Source of the DNA: Dastarcus helophoroides
Taxonomy: Eukaryota > Arthropoda > Insecta > Coleoptera > Bothrideridae
Reading direction: 5' to 3'
Assembly (NCBI GenBank): GCA_028583605.1
Contig: CM053328.1
Location: 1,725,507-1,789,506 of the forward strand
Length of the DNA: 64,000 bases
Numbering within the stretch: position 1 is the stretch's first letter; each line of letters begins with the position of its first letter. The position numbers and the translations under genes are program-made. This document shows, in pieces, positions 42,001 to 50,275 of the stretch. The notes beneath the pieces are model-generated. The model searched no databases, was not told the DNA's origin, and saw only the letters and a list, made by a program, of their open reading frames with translations.

Positions 42001-45000
42001 TTACTTATATTAACTGAATCACACATAACTAACGATATCAATAACAACGAAATTTACATAGAACAATACAATATCCTTCGCTGTGATTCACACAGTAGAT
42101 TTACGGGTGGCATTACTGTTTATCTCCAAAAAGATATTGAATATGAAATAATTATTAATGAGAATACTAACTTACAATACTGGATAATTGCTATAAAAAT
42201 AAATCAGAGTATTTATATATGTGTATACAAATCTCCTGCTTCTAGTATGACCACATTTTTACAGAACCTTGAAGAAATAATTATACCTTTTATCAATGTC
42301 CCCAATGTGAATATTTTAGGCGATTTCAACATCAATATAAAGAAAGAGACTACTTATTCGAGAAGATTACTAGAAATGATGCTTGAAAAGGAGTTTGTAC
42401 AACTAATTACTGATTATACCAGAATTACATCACGCAGCCGGACACTTATTGACTTGGTATTCACTAATGGTATAAACATTCAGGCTAAAGTATTACATAC
42501 ACCAAAAGTATCAGACCATTCAATGTTAGAAATCTCAGGAAATCAAAAAAGTAAGTCAACGTTTAAACCACGGGAAAATATTATAAGCACAATCTCGCAC
42601 CGAAACATTACTAGAATGAACAAAAATTTATTCCAAGTAAAACTTGAAACAATGAATTGGAATGATCCCTCAAATAATAATGTAAATTCTATGCTGGACG
42701 TATTTTATGAAAATATCACTATCGCCTTGGATGAATTTGCACCTTTAAGAACATTTACCGTAAATAATAGTAAAAATAAATGGTACGACACGGAAATAAA
42801 AGAGTTAGCTAAACATCGAGATCTATATTACCAGAAAGCAATTTTGATTAATTCCACCGACATTTGGAAAGAATACAGAAGATTAAGAAATAATGTGACC
42901 AAGTTTATAAGGGAGAAAAAGAAAAATTACTATACAAATTTAATTAATCAAAACAAAAATGATAGCAAAAAGATGTGGAAAGTACTTAGAGAAATTATGG
43001 ATGGTGCTCAAAAAACTTCTCCCGCAAAAATGGAATTTGATAATATTAATTTAACTAACCCCCAAGACATTGCTGAAAATTATAACAAATTTATTGTAAA
43101 TAGCATTGAGCTATTAGTACAATCAAACCCATCAACAAGAACAACTATCTCAAATGAACCTATTGAAAGTACGTTTATCCTTAAATCATTTACGTACGAA
43201 GAAGTATCAAAGGCCATTAGGAACACAAAAAATTCATCGACTGATTTAGTCACCAAATCTGTCATAGAAGCCGGCGGAGGGTTCATTGCAACCAAATTGA
43301 CCGATATATACAATAAATCAATTTCTACTACCACTTTCCCAACACGTTGGAAAACATCATTAATTTTCCCTAAACAAAAAGTACAAAATTCAATACAACC
43401 CAGTGATTATAGACCTGTTAGTACTATGCCATACCTCGAAAAAGTTTTTGAATCATTAATATATACTCAACTTATTAATTACATAAACTCCAATAATATT
43501 TTAATTGAACAGCAATCGGGTTTTCGTGAAAAACACTCCTGTGAATCTTCTCTGCAATTAGTAGTATCAAAATGGAAAAAATGGTTGGACAATACTAACT
43601 GTGTAGCCATTGCGACATTCCTCGACTTAAAACGTGCTTTCGAAACTATTGATAGATCGACTCTTCTAGTAAAACTGGAAAATATGGGCTTTCATGATTC
43701 TACAGTACAATGGTTTAGTTCATATCTATTTGGTAGAAGTCAGAGAACAACGATCGATGGATTTTCCTCTAATCCTGTCGACAACATTTATGGAGTTCCA
43801 CAAGGAACGATCCTGGGACCAATATTATTTTTAATGTATATTAATGACATGAATAATGTTATTAGTGATCCAAATACATTTCTAAACCTTTTTGCGGATG
43901 ATACCCTTGTTACTGTGCTTGATGATAACATTGACAGTGCTATTGATAAAATGAACTTAGTGCTAGATTCAATGAGTCACTGGTTACAAACAAATAAATT
44001 GCTAATTAACACAAACAAATCCAAAGTAATGATAATGGGAAACTATGATGCATCTAATATACGACCAATAATACTAAACCAAACAAATTTAGAATATGTC
44101 AATGAGATCAAATACTTAGGTATTATTATAGATTCATCCCTGAACTTTAAAAATCATGCTAAGACTACTATTGATAAACTTTCATCTAGAGTTAAATATT
44201 TTTGGCGTATTTGTCAATCTTTAAATCTTCCTGCTAGAATTGACCTCTATAAGTCATGGATTGCCCCTTTATTCATCTATTGCCCAACAATTACGCATTA
44301 TTTCACTCAAGAACTCTTAACTATTACAAAATAGATAGAGCATTAAGAATCATTTTGCGATGCAATAATCATGTTAGTGTTGACTTCATGCTTGAATGTC
44401 TCCAGTTCTTGTCCGTAAAACAATATCTGTTCTATCTTAACATGTGCTTTATTTTTAAAATAACTAAAAACCTTTTGCCGAATTATTTAAAAATTTGTTT
44501 AATCAATGTTAGAGATATTCACAACCATAATACCCGCAACACAACAAATTTTTATATAAACACAGTTAAAAGGCAAAGTACCAAAAGATCACTATTTTTT
44601 GATGGTTTATGTGAATTCAACAACTTACCTGTTGCAATAAAAAATTCTAATTCCCTCTATCAATTTAAGAGTCTTTTACGAAAAATTATCCCTAGAAAAT
44701 AGGTTCGGAATTTTATATATGTGTATTTTTTTTGTTTTTTTTAATATGTTAGATTAATTTATTGTCATTTTGTCATAATATGTATCTATTTATTATTAAT
44801 ATTACTATTGTCACCATTCTTTTATGAATCATTTGTTATTAATATGTATTTTATACATTTAAAATAAACTACTACTACTACCTCAAAATCAGATATTTAA
44901 GATTTTCTAACATGACGAATTTCTCTTCGAAATTCGTCTTTTTTTCGAAATGTCAACTATTTTTCGAAATGTCGACTGTTTTTCGAAATGTCGACTATTT

Positions 45001-47492
45001 TTTTTTACAAAATTCACCTTTTTAAATTTCGATTTATTCGCAAAATTTGACTTCTTTTAAAATGAGATTTATGGAAAATTTTAAATTTTTTTCCAATTTT
45101 CAAGCTTCTGTTCAAATCTCGATTATTGTGTCGACATTTTTTCTTTTTTCTTTTGGAAATTGCGGTATTTTTATGAACGCTTGATCTTATATGAAAATTT
45201 TTATTTTCTGGAATATGAATTCTGATAAATTTTGAATGTTTTCTTTAAGTTTGCTTATTTTTCGAAATTACATGTTTATCCTAAAACCAAATATGTTATA
45301 TTTTTGGAAATGACGAATTTTTCTTCGAAATTTGTCTTATTTTCGAAATGTCGACTATTTTTTGTACAAAATCCACCATTTTTCGAAATTTCGATCTTTT
45401 TCTCGATATTTCCAATTTGTTTCAAAATTGGTTTTTGTTTTTGGAAATTAGGACTTTTTCCATTAAAATGTTATCATTTTTGTTGTCAAACTTCGTTATT
45501 TCTTCGATATTTCAATTTCACGTCAAAAATCAGATTCTTTGTTTCTGGAAATCTCAACTTTTTTATCCTTGGTTCAAAATTTCGATTTATTAAAAAATTC
45601 GTTCTCTTTTATAAACGGCTATGCTCAAAATTTGACTATTTTTTCAAATTTTGACATTTCCAAAAATGTTACATATTTGGTTTTGGGATAAACATGAATA
45701 TTTCGAAAAATAACCAAACTTAAAGAAAACATTCAAAATTTATGAAAATTCATATTCCAGAAAATAAAAATTTTCATATAAAATTAAGCGTTCATAAAAA
45801 TACCGCAATTTCCAAAAGAAAAAAGAAAAAATGTCGACACAATAATCAACACTTGAACAGAAGCTTGAAAATTGGAAAAAAATTTAAAATTTTCCATAAA
45901 TCTCATTTTAAAAGAAGTCAAATTTTGCGAGTAAATCGAAATTTAAAAAGGTGAATTTTGTAAAAAAAAAATAGTCGACATTTCGAAAAAAGGACGAATT
46001 TTGAAGAAAAATTCGTAATTTCCGAAAATGTTAAATATCTTATTTTCAGATAAACATAAATATTTAAAAAAATAATAAAATTTTAAGAAAACATTTAAAA
46101 TTTAATTTTTTTTCTGTAAATTCATTTTCTTTCTCGTAATTTCGACTACTTTGTCAAATTTTGTTTTTCTTTTTTAATTTTGTTCTTTTGTTGTTTTTTT
46201 GTTCGTAAATTTTTGTTAAAATTGGCTATCTCTGGAAGGTTTTCACCTATTTTTCGAAATCCTACTTGAATTATCACAATTTCGGGCTTAATTGAAATCT
46301 AGATATTTTGTAAATTTGAAATGTTCTTTAAAATCTTGACTTTTTTTAAATTGTGAATTCTAAACTAAATGTTACTTTTATAAATTTTGAAAAATTGAAA
46401 CACAGAACTTGTCCCCTGAAACCAAGAAAAATTACAAAACACAACAAAGGTTGCTCTAACGCGTTTCGACAGCCAAGCTGTCATCTTCAGTTTCTCTCTG
46501 AAGATGACAGCTTGGCTGTCGAAACGCGTTAGAGCAACCTTTGTTGTGTTTTTTAATTTTTCTTGGTTTCAGGGGACAAGTTCTGTGTTTCAATTTTTGA
46601 AGATAACCAAGGACCAGTCCGTTGCATAAATTTTGATCTTTTTTTTTTTGAAATGTCTCCAAATATGATTTAATGTTGAACTTCTAAACTCAAAACTTCG
46701 AAAATTTTTGAGATTATAGTAGAAATTTTGAAAATTTTCAGCTTGGAAATGTTGAAATTCTCAATTTTTTTTTAAATACTTCAAGCTTCAAAAGAAATAT
46801 GATTAAAAAATGACCACAAGTTTAAGTTTTAAGTGAAAATTTTAGATACAATGAATAAATATAAGTTTAATTTGGAATCTTGGAAAGAAACTCATTATTT
46901 CCAAAAAGAGTTAGCTTATATGCAATAAATTCAACAATTGTTTTGGAGAAACTAGGGGAGAAACGAAAGAGGTGCACTATAGAAAATTGTTCTAAAAAGA
47001 GGTTTAGTCACCAACAGTGGCGTGTTTATGAATGGGGAAACCACTTCGCAAAAAGCAGCAAATGTTTTTTTGTAGATTTTTTAACTTTAATATCGAAAAA
47101 ACCTAGATTTTTTTCTTTCCATTCTAATGTAATAATAACCGTCTAATTAACTGTCCATATTTGTTGGCTATTATTTCACGTCATTTTATTTCAGACTTTT
47201 CACGAACGCCTATTTAACAGTTGGAATGGAAATGACAACAGAGCTGACGTTTCCTGAACCGGAGAGTACAACATCAGGAATCATAATTTCAATGAGTCAA
47301 ACCATGACTGTGGTGTTCACTTTGACTTTGGGATGGTTATTTGCACGATTGAGCACCTTTTGGGCCATGACTTCGATGACTGTACTATGTATTTTTGGTA
47401 CAGTCTTAACTGCAGTTTTACCAAACCGATTAAAAAGACAAGAAGCTTATAAGAGAGATAATAGAGAAGCATTTGAGCTTATGATTTTATAA
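30003..47492 (+). CDS. FLVCR-family major facilitator transporter, seven coding exons
   Basis: Plasma-membrane or mitochondrial-type MFS carrier of the FLVCR1/2 family, whose members export heme and/or move choline. Coding exons: 30003-30272, 30837-31022, 31072-31252, 36112-36326, 36381-36481, 36533-36643, 47195-47492. They total 1362 nt, or 453 residues plus TAA, with all phases matching. Family hallmarks include YKRRWYILFLYICY at the start, QWFEYSVITTIIMRYYNVSS, VWFPPKE|VSS before a glycine-rich helix, STLLEQ, and FPEPESTTSGIIISMSQ near the end. About twelve hydrophobic helices are expected. The protein is somewhat short for the family, mostly in its termini. Introns 3 (4.9 kb) and 6 (10.6 kb) are inflated by a hAT element, satellites and a LINE. 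Substrate and FLVCR1-versus-2 orthology cannot be told from sequence. Confidence 0.93.
30297..30785 (-). mobile_element. Non-LTR retrotransposon fragment (family B) in FLVCR intron 1
   Basis: - strand open frame of 142 codons. It encodes the C-terminal end of a reverse-transcriptase ORF2 (LDSIQRRTIRLID, LFYKYYHGRCSQELIGL, RTSKLWNALPKGIFPKNYNL), then a 3' tail ending near 30297 (caaggggtaaccccattatg on the + strand). 5'-truncated. It lies 24 bp after the first coding exon's donor, antisense to the gene. Confidence 0.85.
31268..31362. repeat. Foldback repeat, reduced copy
   Basis: gaatggactggtccttggtt, attgtcatacaaatcttgtt and a mirrored gtgtcagggggggtaagatt followed by cgtatatcaattt. Only the outermost arm portions remain. 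Directly after FLVCR coding exon 3. Confidence 0.7.
31795..32091 (-). repeat. Dispersed repeat shared with the window's right end, nested in the hAT
   Basis: The reverse complement of about 31915-32065 matches 63850-64000 at high similarity. Shared words are gaaatgttaatgctgccatc, acataaatacacttacataa and cattaaatttacagtgacc. The adjoining 31795-31910 is a cluster of gatcgat palindromes (gatcgattaatcgaaaaatc). Confidence 0.75.
32092..34430. repeat. TTTCGAC satellite inside the hAT element
   Basis: Starts at a cagtgttgccatat terminus like that at 21500. From 32340 it becomes a dense array of ctcgaaatttcgactttttt units. A recurrent link (cgtagaaaggacaacgatta, cagaaaggaaatcgattaaa, tagaaaggacatcgattaaa) appears near 32504, 32689 and 33383. 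Orientation reverses after about 34280. A copy of the gtgcgttcag-type non-satellite part lies near 34150-34250. Confidence 0.85.
34430..34975. other. AT-rich interior of the hAT element, no feature recognised
   Basis: AT-rich DNA between the satellite and the transposase remnant. A short inverted pair (aaaatgaattattttataaa and aataattcatttttattttt) near 34595-34635 is the only structure seen. Confidence 0.5.
34975..35560 (+). pseudogene. hAT transposase, C-terminal fragment with dimerisation domain
   Basis: A 157-codon open stretch (35087-35560) ends in the hAT C-terminal dimerisation signature TTSEAERCFSTLKRINTFLR followed by SERLNALAVLSI. Just upstream, the frame VNGYIANFKTAILELRNS continues the homology but is cut by a stop. 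The zinc finger and most of the RNase H-like catalytic core are missing, so this copy cannot transpose itself. Confidence 0.88.
35830..36078. repeat. Foldback repeat, rearranged copy
   Basis: Contains arm words in altered order: aaaaacttgtcctctgaaag, agcaacctttgttgtgtttt, then gaaatacagaatttgtccct and aacgcgtttcgacagccaag, and finally caaggacaagtccgttccac. It ends 34 bp before FLVCR coding exon 4. Confidence 0.8.
36830..37470. other. Satellite edge plus a small non-satellite pocket
   Basis: Diverged cctcgaaatttcgaattttc words run to about 37060. They are followed by a less AT-rich pocket (37140-37440) containing ccccaagcagcgattgctgc and a gttcctgaattgtgaaagga block that slightly resembles 63040-63065. 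Unrecognised; possibly a transposon remnant. Confidence 0.4.
37470..40656. repeat. Higher-order satellite array, about 380-bp unit, seven to eight copies
   Basis: The anchor agattttcgaaaatgacgaa recurs near 37986, 38363, 38744, 39139, 39521, 39918 and 40301, a spacing of 377-397 bp. Other fixed points per unit are ttcttggagctggatttttt and ctggataacgaattttcaga. Some units carry a local duplication (aatgatttgtttaaatttga before aatgttttctttaagtttgc). The many 60-130-codon ORFs here are repeats of one another, not genes. Confidence 0.93.
40672..41907 (+). CDS. LINE ORF1 nucleic-acid-binding protein
   Basis: 411 residues from ATG 40672. That start is preferred because the upstream in-frame ATG lies in satellite. 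The N-terminus has a Cys/His cluster (CCKKCKNKV, CITCGSVFHPSC), resembling a PHD or other treble-clef finger. A Gln/Glu-rich coiled segment follows (ILYLQEIIKQKDIVIHELRQ). The C-terminus has CCHC-type knuckles: CYNCSKYGHKVSEC, then CGICAQKHETRNC, then a third Cys/His group. In LINEs of this sort ORF1 coats the RNA and forms the RNP. It ends at TAG 41905-41907, and the same frame continues directly into ORF2. Confidence 0.88.
   Translation: MSSSETEVSLQLCCKKCKNKVINGVKCITCGSVFHPSCAKAINKIKTISNNQINCCTISNESETGDIFPRAESSGSIEAARLQILYLQEIIKQKDIVIHELRQSNDTLKEHIKLINIIENISSTKTELHLDKNGEDKNAEEKRPMKPSYANAVKQTTQEAIILKSKNNESTNEIRKQLLNKMNPKVFHKVSIQDGRKFPGIVIKGDNKQEMRELQDLITESCGQNLTAEIAKKMLPRVKITNISNETEIDDKSLIKNIILQNDLDDAFDNFKFLIKYKSKTIYKRFYMIAEVDPRTFESLIKRQFLYIGLNKCKLEENIQVLRCYNCSKYGHKVSECKTDAICGICAQKHETRNCRLKENKDSIQWRCVNCEENNKKFQAELSTNHRVFDHQCCTYQTVKKAIGKKITYSL
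41908..44702 (+). pseudogene. LINE ORF2: endonuclease and reverse transcriptase, one frameshift
   Basis: The frame is the same as ORF1, separated only by TAG. Homology starts immediately (YNICCLNVQGLW), yet there is no ATG until well inside the endonuclease. Visible parts are endonuclease motifs LTESHIT, ILGDFNI and SDHSML; then reverse transcriptase with SDYRPVS, FLDLKRAFETID, GVPQGTILGP (about 43791-43820) and FADDT (43891-43905). The frame hits a stop at 44332-44334. The C-terminal thumb/tail (RALRIILRCN, LPNYLKI, FNNLPVAIKN) continues to 44702 in another frame, so a small indel lies at about 44270-44330. Otherwise the ORF is open over 2.4 kb, implying a fairly young insertion. Confidence 0.9.
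44881..46380. repeat. Continuation of the 380-bp array, then an inverted copy
   Basis: The array resumes exactly after the LINE (ctcaaaatcagatatttaag). Units diverge to about 45670. From 45670 to 46100 the sequence is the reverse complement of 45030-45330: for example gaattctgataaattttgaa at 45219 against aaaatttatgaaaattcata at 45735, and caagcttctgttcaaatctc against cacttgaacagaagcttgaa. The block is therefore a large imperfect inverted repeat. Confidence 0.8.
46386..46625. repeat. Foldback repeat, best full-length copy
   Basis: Two arms of about 110 bp are nearly perfect reverse complements, from attgaaacacagaacttgtc (left) to gacaagttctgtgtttcaat (right). Centre: tcatcttcagtttctctctgaagatga. 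The outer right end is ccaaggaccagtccgttgca. The right arm includes the possible hammerhead-like core at 46494-46534. Confidence 0.92.
46640..47194. other. AT-rich end of FLVCR intron 6
   Basis: Degenerate satellite words give way to unique AT-rich sequence before the acceptor tttatttcag at 47194. An 88-codon ORF (46880-47146) shows no family signature. Confidence 0.6.
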
Positions 47493-47566
47493 TATATTTT
47501 AATCGGAATTACACAATTTTTTGATAGGTGGATTGAAAAATAAAAATTCCTTAACACAAGAGATGT
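47493..47566 (+). terminator. FLVCR-like 3' UTR
   Basis: Short AT-rich tail after the TAA. gaaaaataaaaattcc near 47535 provides an AATAAA signal about 45 bp past the stop, directly before the family-B LINE 3' end. Confidence 0.5.
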
Positions 47567-48535
47567 TTTTTTTTTAAGTTTAATCCACTTACAAAGGGTA
47601 ACCCCATTATGTTTTTAAAGCACTGCGAGTAGGATGCGGAAACAAGGATAGATGGCGATGAACCGCCTTCTTAAACAAGGATAGGTTCTAATTTTTGGGA
47701 AAAATTCCTTTCGGTAACGAGTTCCATAGCTTTGAAGTTCTATAGAAAAAAGAGTCTTCGTAAACAGAAGTCCTCACTGTGTCAAGCAGACCGCACAGGA
47801 ATTTGCTGTTTCCAGCTGTCTTGTATGCCTCAAGAATCTTGCCCTTGGGGGGATCAATCCTATTAGTTCCTGCGAGCATCTTCCATGATAGTACTTGTAG
47901 AAAAGAGACAAGTCACCAACCATACGCCTGTGCTCTAGTGTTTCGAGAGAATCGGTCAAACTCTCCTTATCAATTAGGCGAATCGCTCTTCTTTGAATTG
48001 AATCCAAAAGAGCTAAAGTGTGTTTTGGGGTTGAACTCCAAACATGAGAACAGTATTGGCTAGTGTTGCCCTAACTTGAGCTTTGTATAGTTTGAGTAGC
48101 TGATGAAATGTGAAGTGCTTTTTAGCTGTAAAAAGAAACCCTAGCTTCTGAGAGGCAGATTCGGCAATGACGCGCACATGATCGTCCCAAGAGAAGTTAG
48201 CACTCGCATTCACTCCTAAGATAGATAGATTAGATCCCATTGGAAGAATTTTACCGCCAATTAGTATGTTTGTTGCATTATCCCTTGATGTTTTCTTAAA
48301 GAAAACCGCGACCTGAGTTTTTGAAGCGTTGAAGTCGACCAAATTTTTCTTACCCCATTCCAGAATGATTTTGAGATCCCGATTAATCGTCTGTATCTGC
48401 TGTTCCCTTAATCGATCTGCAGCAGCGATAAATGATGGTTTGTCGAAGAAAAAAGATGACACAAGGTTACTATCATCTGCGTAGCTGTATATACGATTGG
48501 AAATTGAAGCTAAGAGATCGTTTACGTAAAAAAAA
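47567..48535 (-). pseudogene. Non-LTR retrotransposon (family B) reverse-transcriptase fragment
   Basis: The longest copy of this family. The - strand begins inside the RT palm (NDLLASISNRIYSYADDSNL, with the YADD catalytic box) and continues through KKNLVDFNASKTQV and LGVNASANFSWDDHV. After a frameshift near 48010 it reads LDSIQRRAIRLID, LFYKYYHGRCSQELIGL and FYRTSKLWNSLPKG. It ends in the 3' tail near 47567 with a T run on the + strand, its poly(A). 5'-truncated at about 48530. Confidence 0.9.
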
Positions 48536-50010
48536 TCTAAATTTACAGAAACAGCAAATATCAAAGTTCGAAATAAAAGCTGAAATTTCCAGAAAAAGCC
48601 GAATTTTGAGAGATTTCGAAAAAATTCGGACAAAGAAAGAGACTTCGAAAAAATTGAGAAAAAGGAACAGATTTCGAAAAAATTGAGAAAAAGGCATTTA
48701 TCAAAAGTTCTCAATAAAAGGTAAATATTTTAGAAAAAAAATAGAATTTTGACAATAGATTGAAACCCAGGACAAATAAAAACCTGAAATTTTTAGACAA
48801 TTTCGAATTTTTTGAAATATACTAAAATTTTTAAAAGAGAAATTGTAAAAATTAACTGGAAGCTTGGAAAAAATTGTCGATCTCTAAAAAAGTCGAAGTT
48901 TTTCAGTGAAGAAGAAAAGTTTAATTTTAGGAAAAATTTCATGGAAAAAGTTTAATAAAACTCGAAATTTCGATAAAAAATTGCAATTTTCCAGAGAAAG
49001 CTAAATTTTGAAAATAAATTTGCAATTTCGAGAACAGGACGAATTAAAAAAAGACTCCAAGTTTTCAGATAAATTCGAATTTTGAGAAAATTAGTAAAAT
49101 AATTTCAAAAGAAAATTCCCAGAAAATTTCGAGAAGAGTTGAACTTTAAAAAAAGATCAAAATTTCCCAGAAAAAGCCTAATTTTGAAAAAAAGGAAGAG
49201 ATTTCGAAAAACTGGGAAAAATGAAGATATTTAAAAAAATGAATTTTTCTAATTCGGAAAAAGGGAGCAATTTCGAAAAAAATGAATTGATCGAACGTTC
49301 TCAAAAAACGGAAAATTTGAGAAAAAAACGTTGAATTTCGACAATAGATTGAAACTCAAAACAAATTTAAAAACCTAAAATTTTTAGACAATTTTAAATT
49401 TTTTGAAAAATTCCAGAATTTCGAAAAGAGAAATTACAAGAATGAACTGTAAGCTTAAAAAAAATAGTTGAAATTTAAAAAAGTCAGTTTTTCAGAAAAT
49501 AAAATTTGAATTTTAGGAAAAATTTCAAAGAAAAAGTCAAAATTTTAATAAAAGCTTTACAGAAACGGCAAATCTGAAAGTTCGAAATAAAAGCTGAAAT
49601 TTCCAGAAAAAGCCGAATTTTGAGAAAAAGAGATTTCAAAAAAATTGAGACAAAGAAAGAGACTTCGAAAAAATTGAGATAAAGGAACAAATTTCGAAAA
49701 AATTAGGAAAACGGAATTTATCAAAAGTTGTCACAAAAAGGAAAAATTTTAGAAAAAAAAAGTAGAATTTCGATAATAGATTGAAACCCAGGACAAATTA
49801 AAAACCTGAAATGTTTAGACAATTTCGACTTTTTGAAATATAGTAAAATTTCTAAAAGAGAAATCGTAAAAATTACCTGGAAACTTAGAAAAAATTGTCG
49901 ATCTCTAAAAAAGTCGAAGTTTTTCAGTGAAGAAGAAAAAAGTTTAATTTTAGGAAAAATTTCATGGAAAAAGTTTTAAAAAACTCGAAATTTCGATAAA
50001 AAATTGCAAT

Positions 50011-50275
50011 TGTTAGTTATCTAAGATATTTAGTGTAAGAAATGGTCAGATCGCCACTTGACCACCGGAAGCATGTGGCCTGACCAGCGACCCTATTAGA
50101 ACAATAGAACACATGTGGGGTAAAACTTGGTGTTTTGAAGTAGTCTGTAGGTTTTGTACAAAAGAATTGCATCCCAGATCTCGGCGATGTCAGTTCACTT
50201 AATAAACGTCGTTAAGTTTACATAAAACGCGTTTCATTTATCGGAGCTATCAAGACCTGATAGTGATCCCGAACA
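50011..50275. mobile_element. Solo LTR with 5-bp target duplication
   Basis: A 265-bp unique segment interrupts the satellite. It begins tgttagttatctaagat, ends gtgatcccgaaca (TG...CA ends), and is flanked by gcaat on both sides (50006-50010 and 50276-50280). It contains aataaacg near 50199 as a plausible poly(A) signal. The neighbouring copy of the unit lacks the insertion (aaattgcaattttccagaga at 51292). Retrovirus-like LTR element of unknown superfamily; strand not assigned. Confidence 0.9.

Larger units (their letters stand above)
40657..44880 (+). mobile_element. Non-LTR retrotransposon (family A), nearly full length
   Basis: Two-ORF LINE with a zinc-knuckle ORF1, then AP-endonuclease and reverse transcriptase. 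The 3' UTR ends in aaaataaactactactactac, a short TAC-type microsatellite tail instead of poly(A). This and the domain order suggest the CR1/L2 group; clade assignment needs a tree. It splits a unit of the 380-bp array: the left flank stops at ttcaagatatttatgttta and the right flank resumes with ctcaaaatcagatatttaag. The 5' UTR is only about 15 bp, so the 5' end may be truncated. Located in FLVCR intron 6, same strand as the gene. Confidence 0.9.

Noticed and set aside
46880..47146. 88-codon ORF before the last FLVCR exon
   Set aside because: It does not join in phase to neighbouring exons and shows no transporter helices. The exon 6 to exon 7 junction is complete without it (TTT GG|A CTT).
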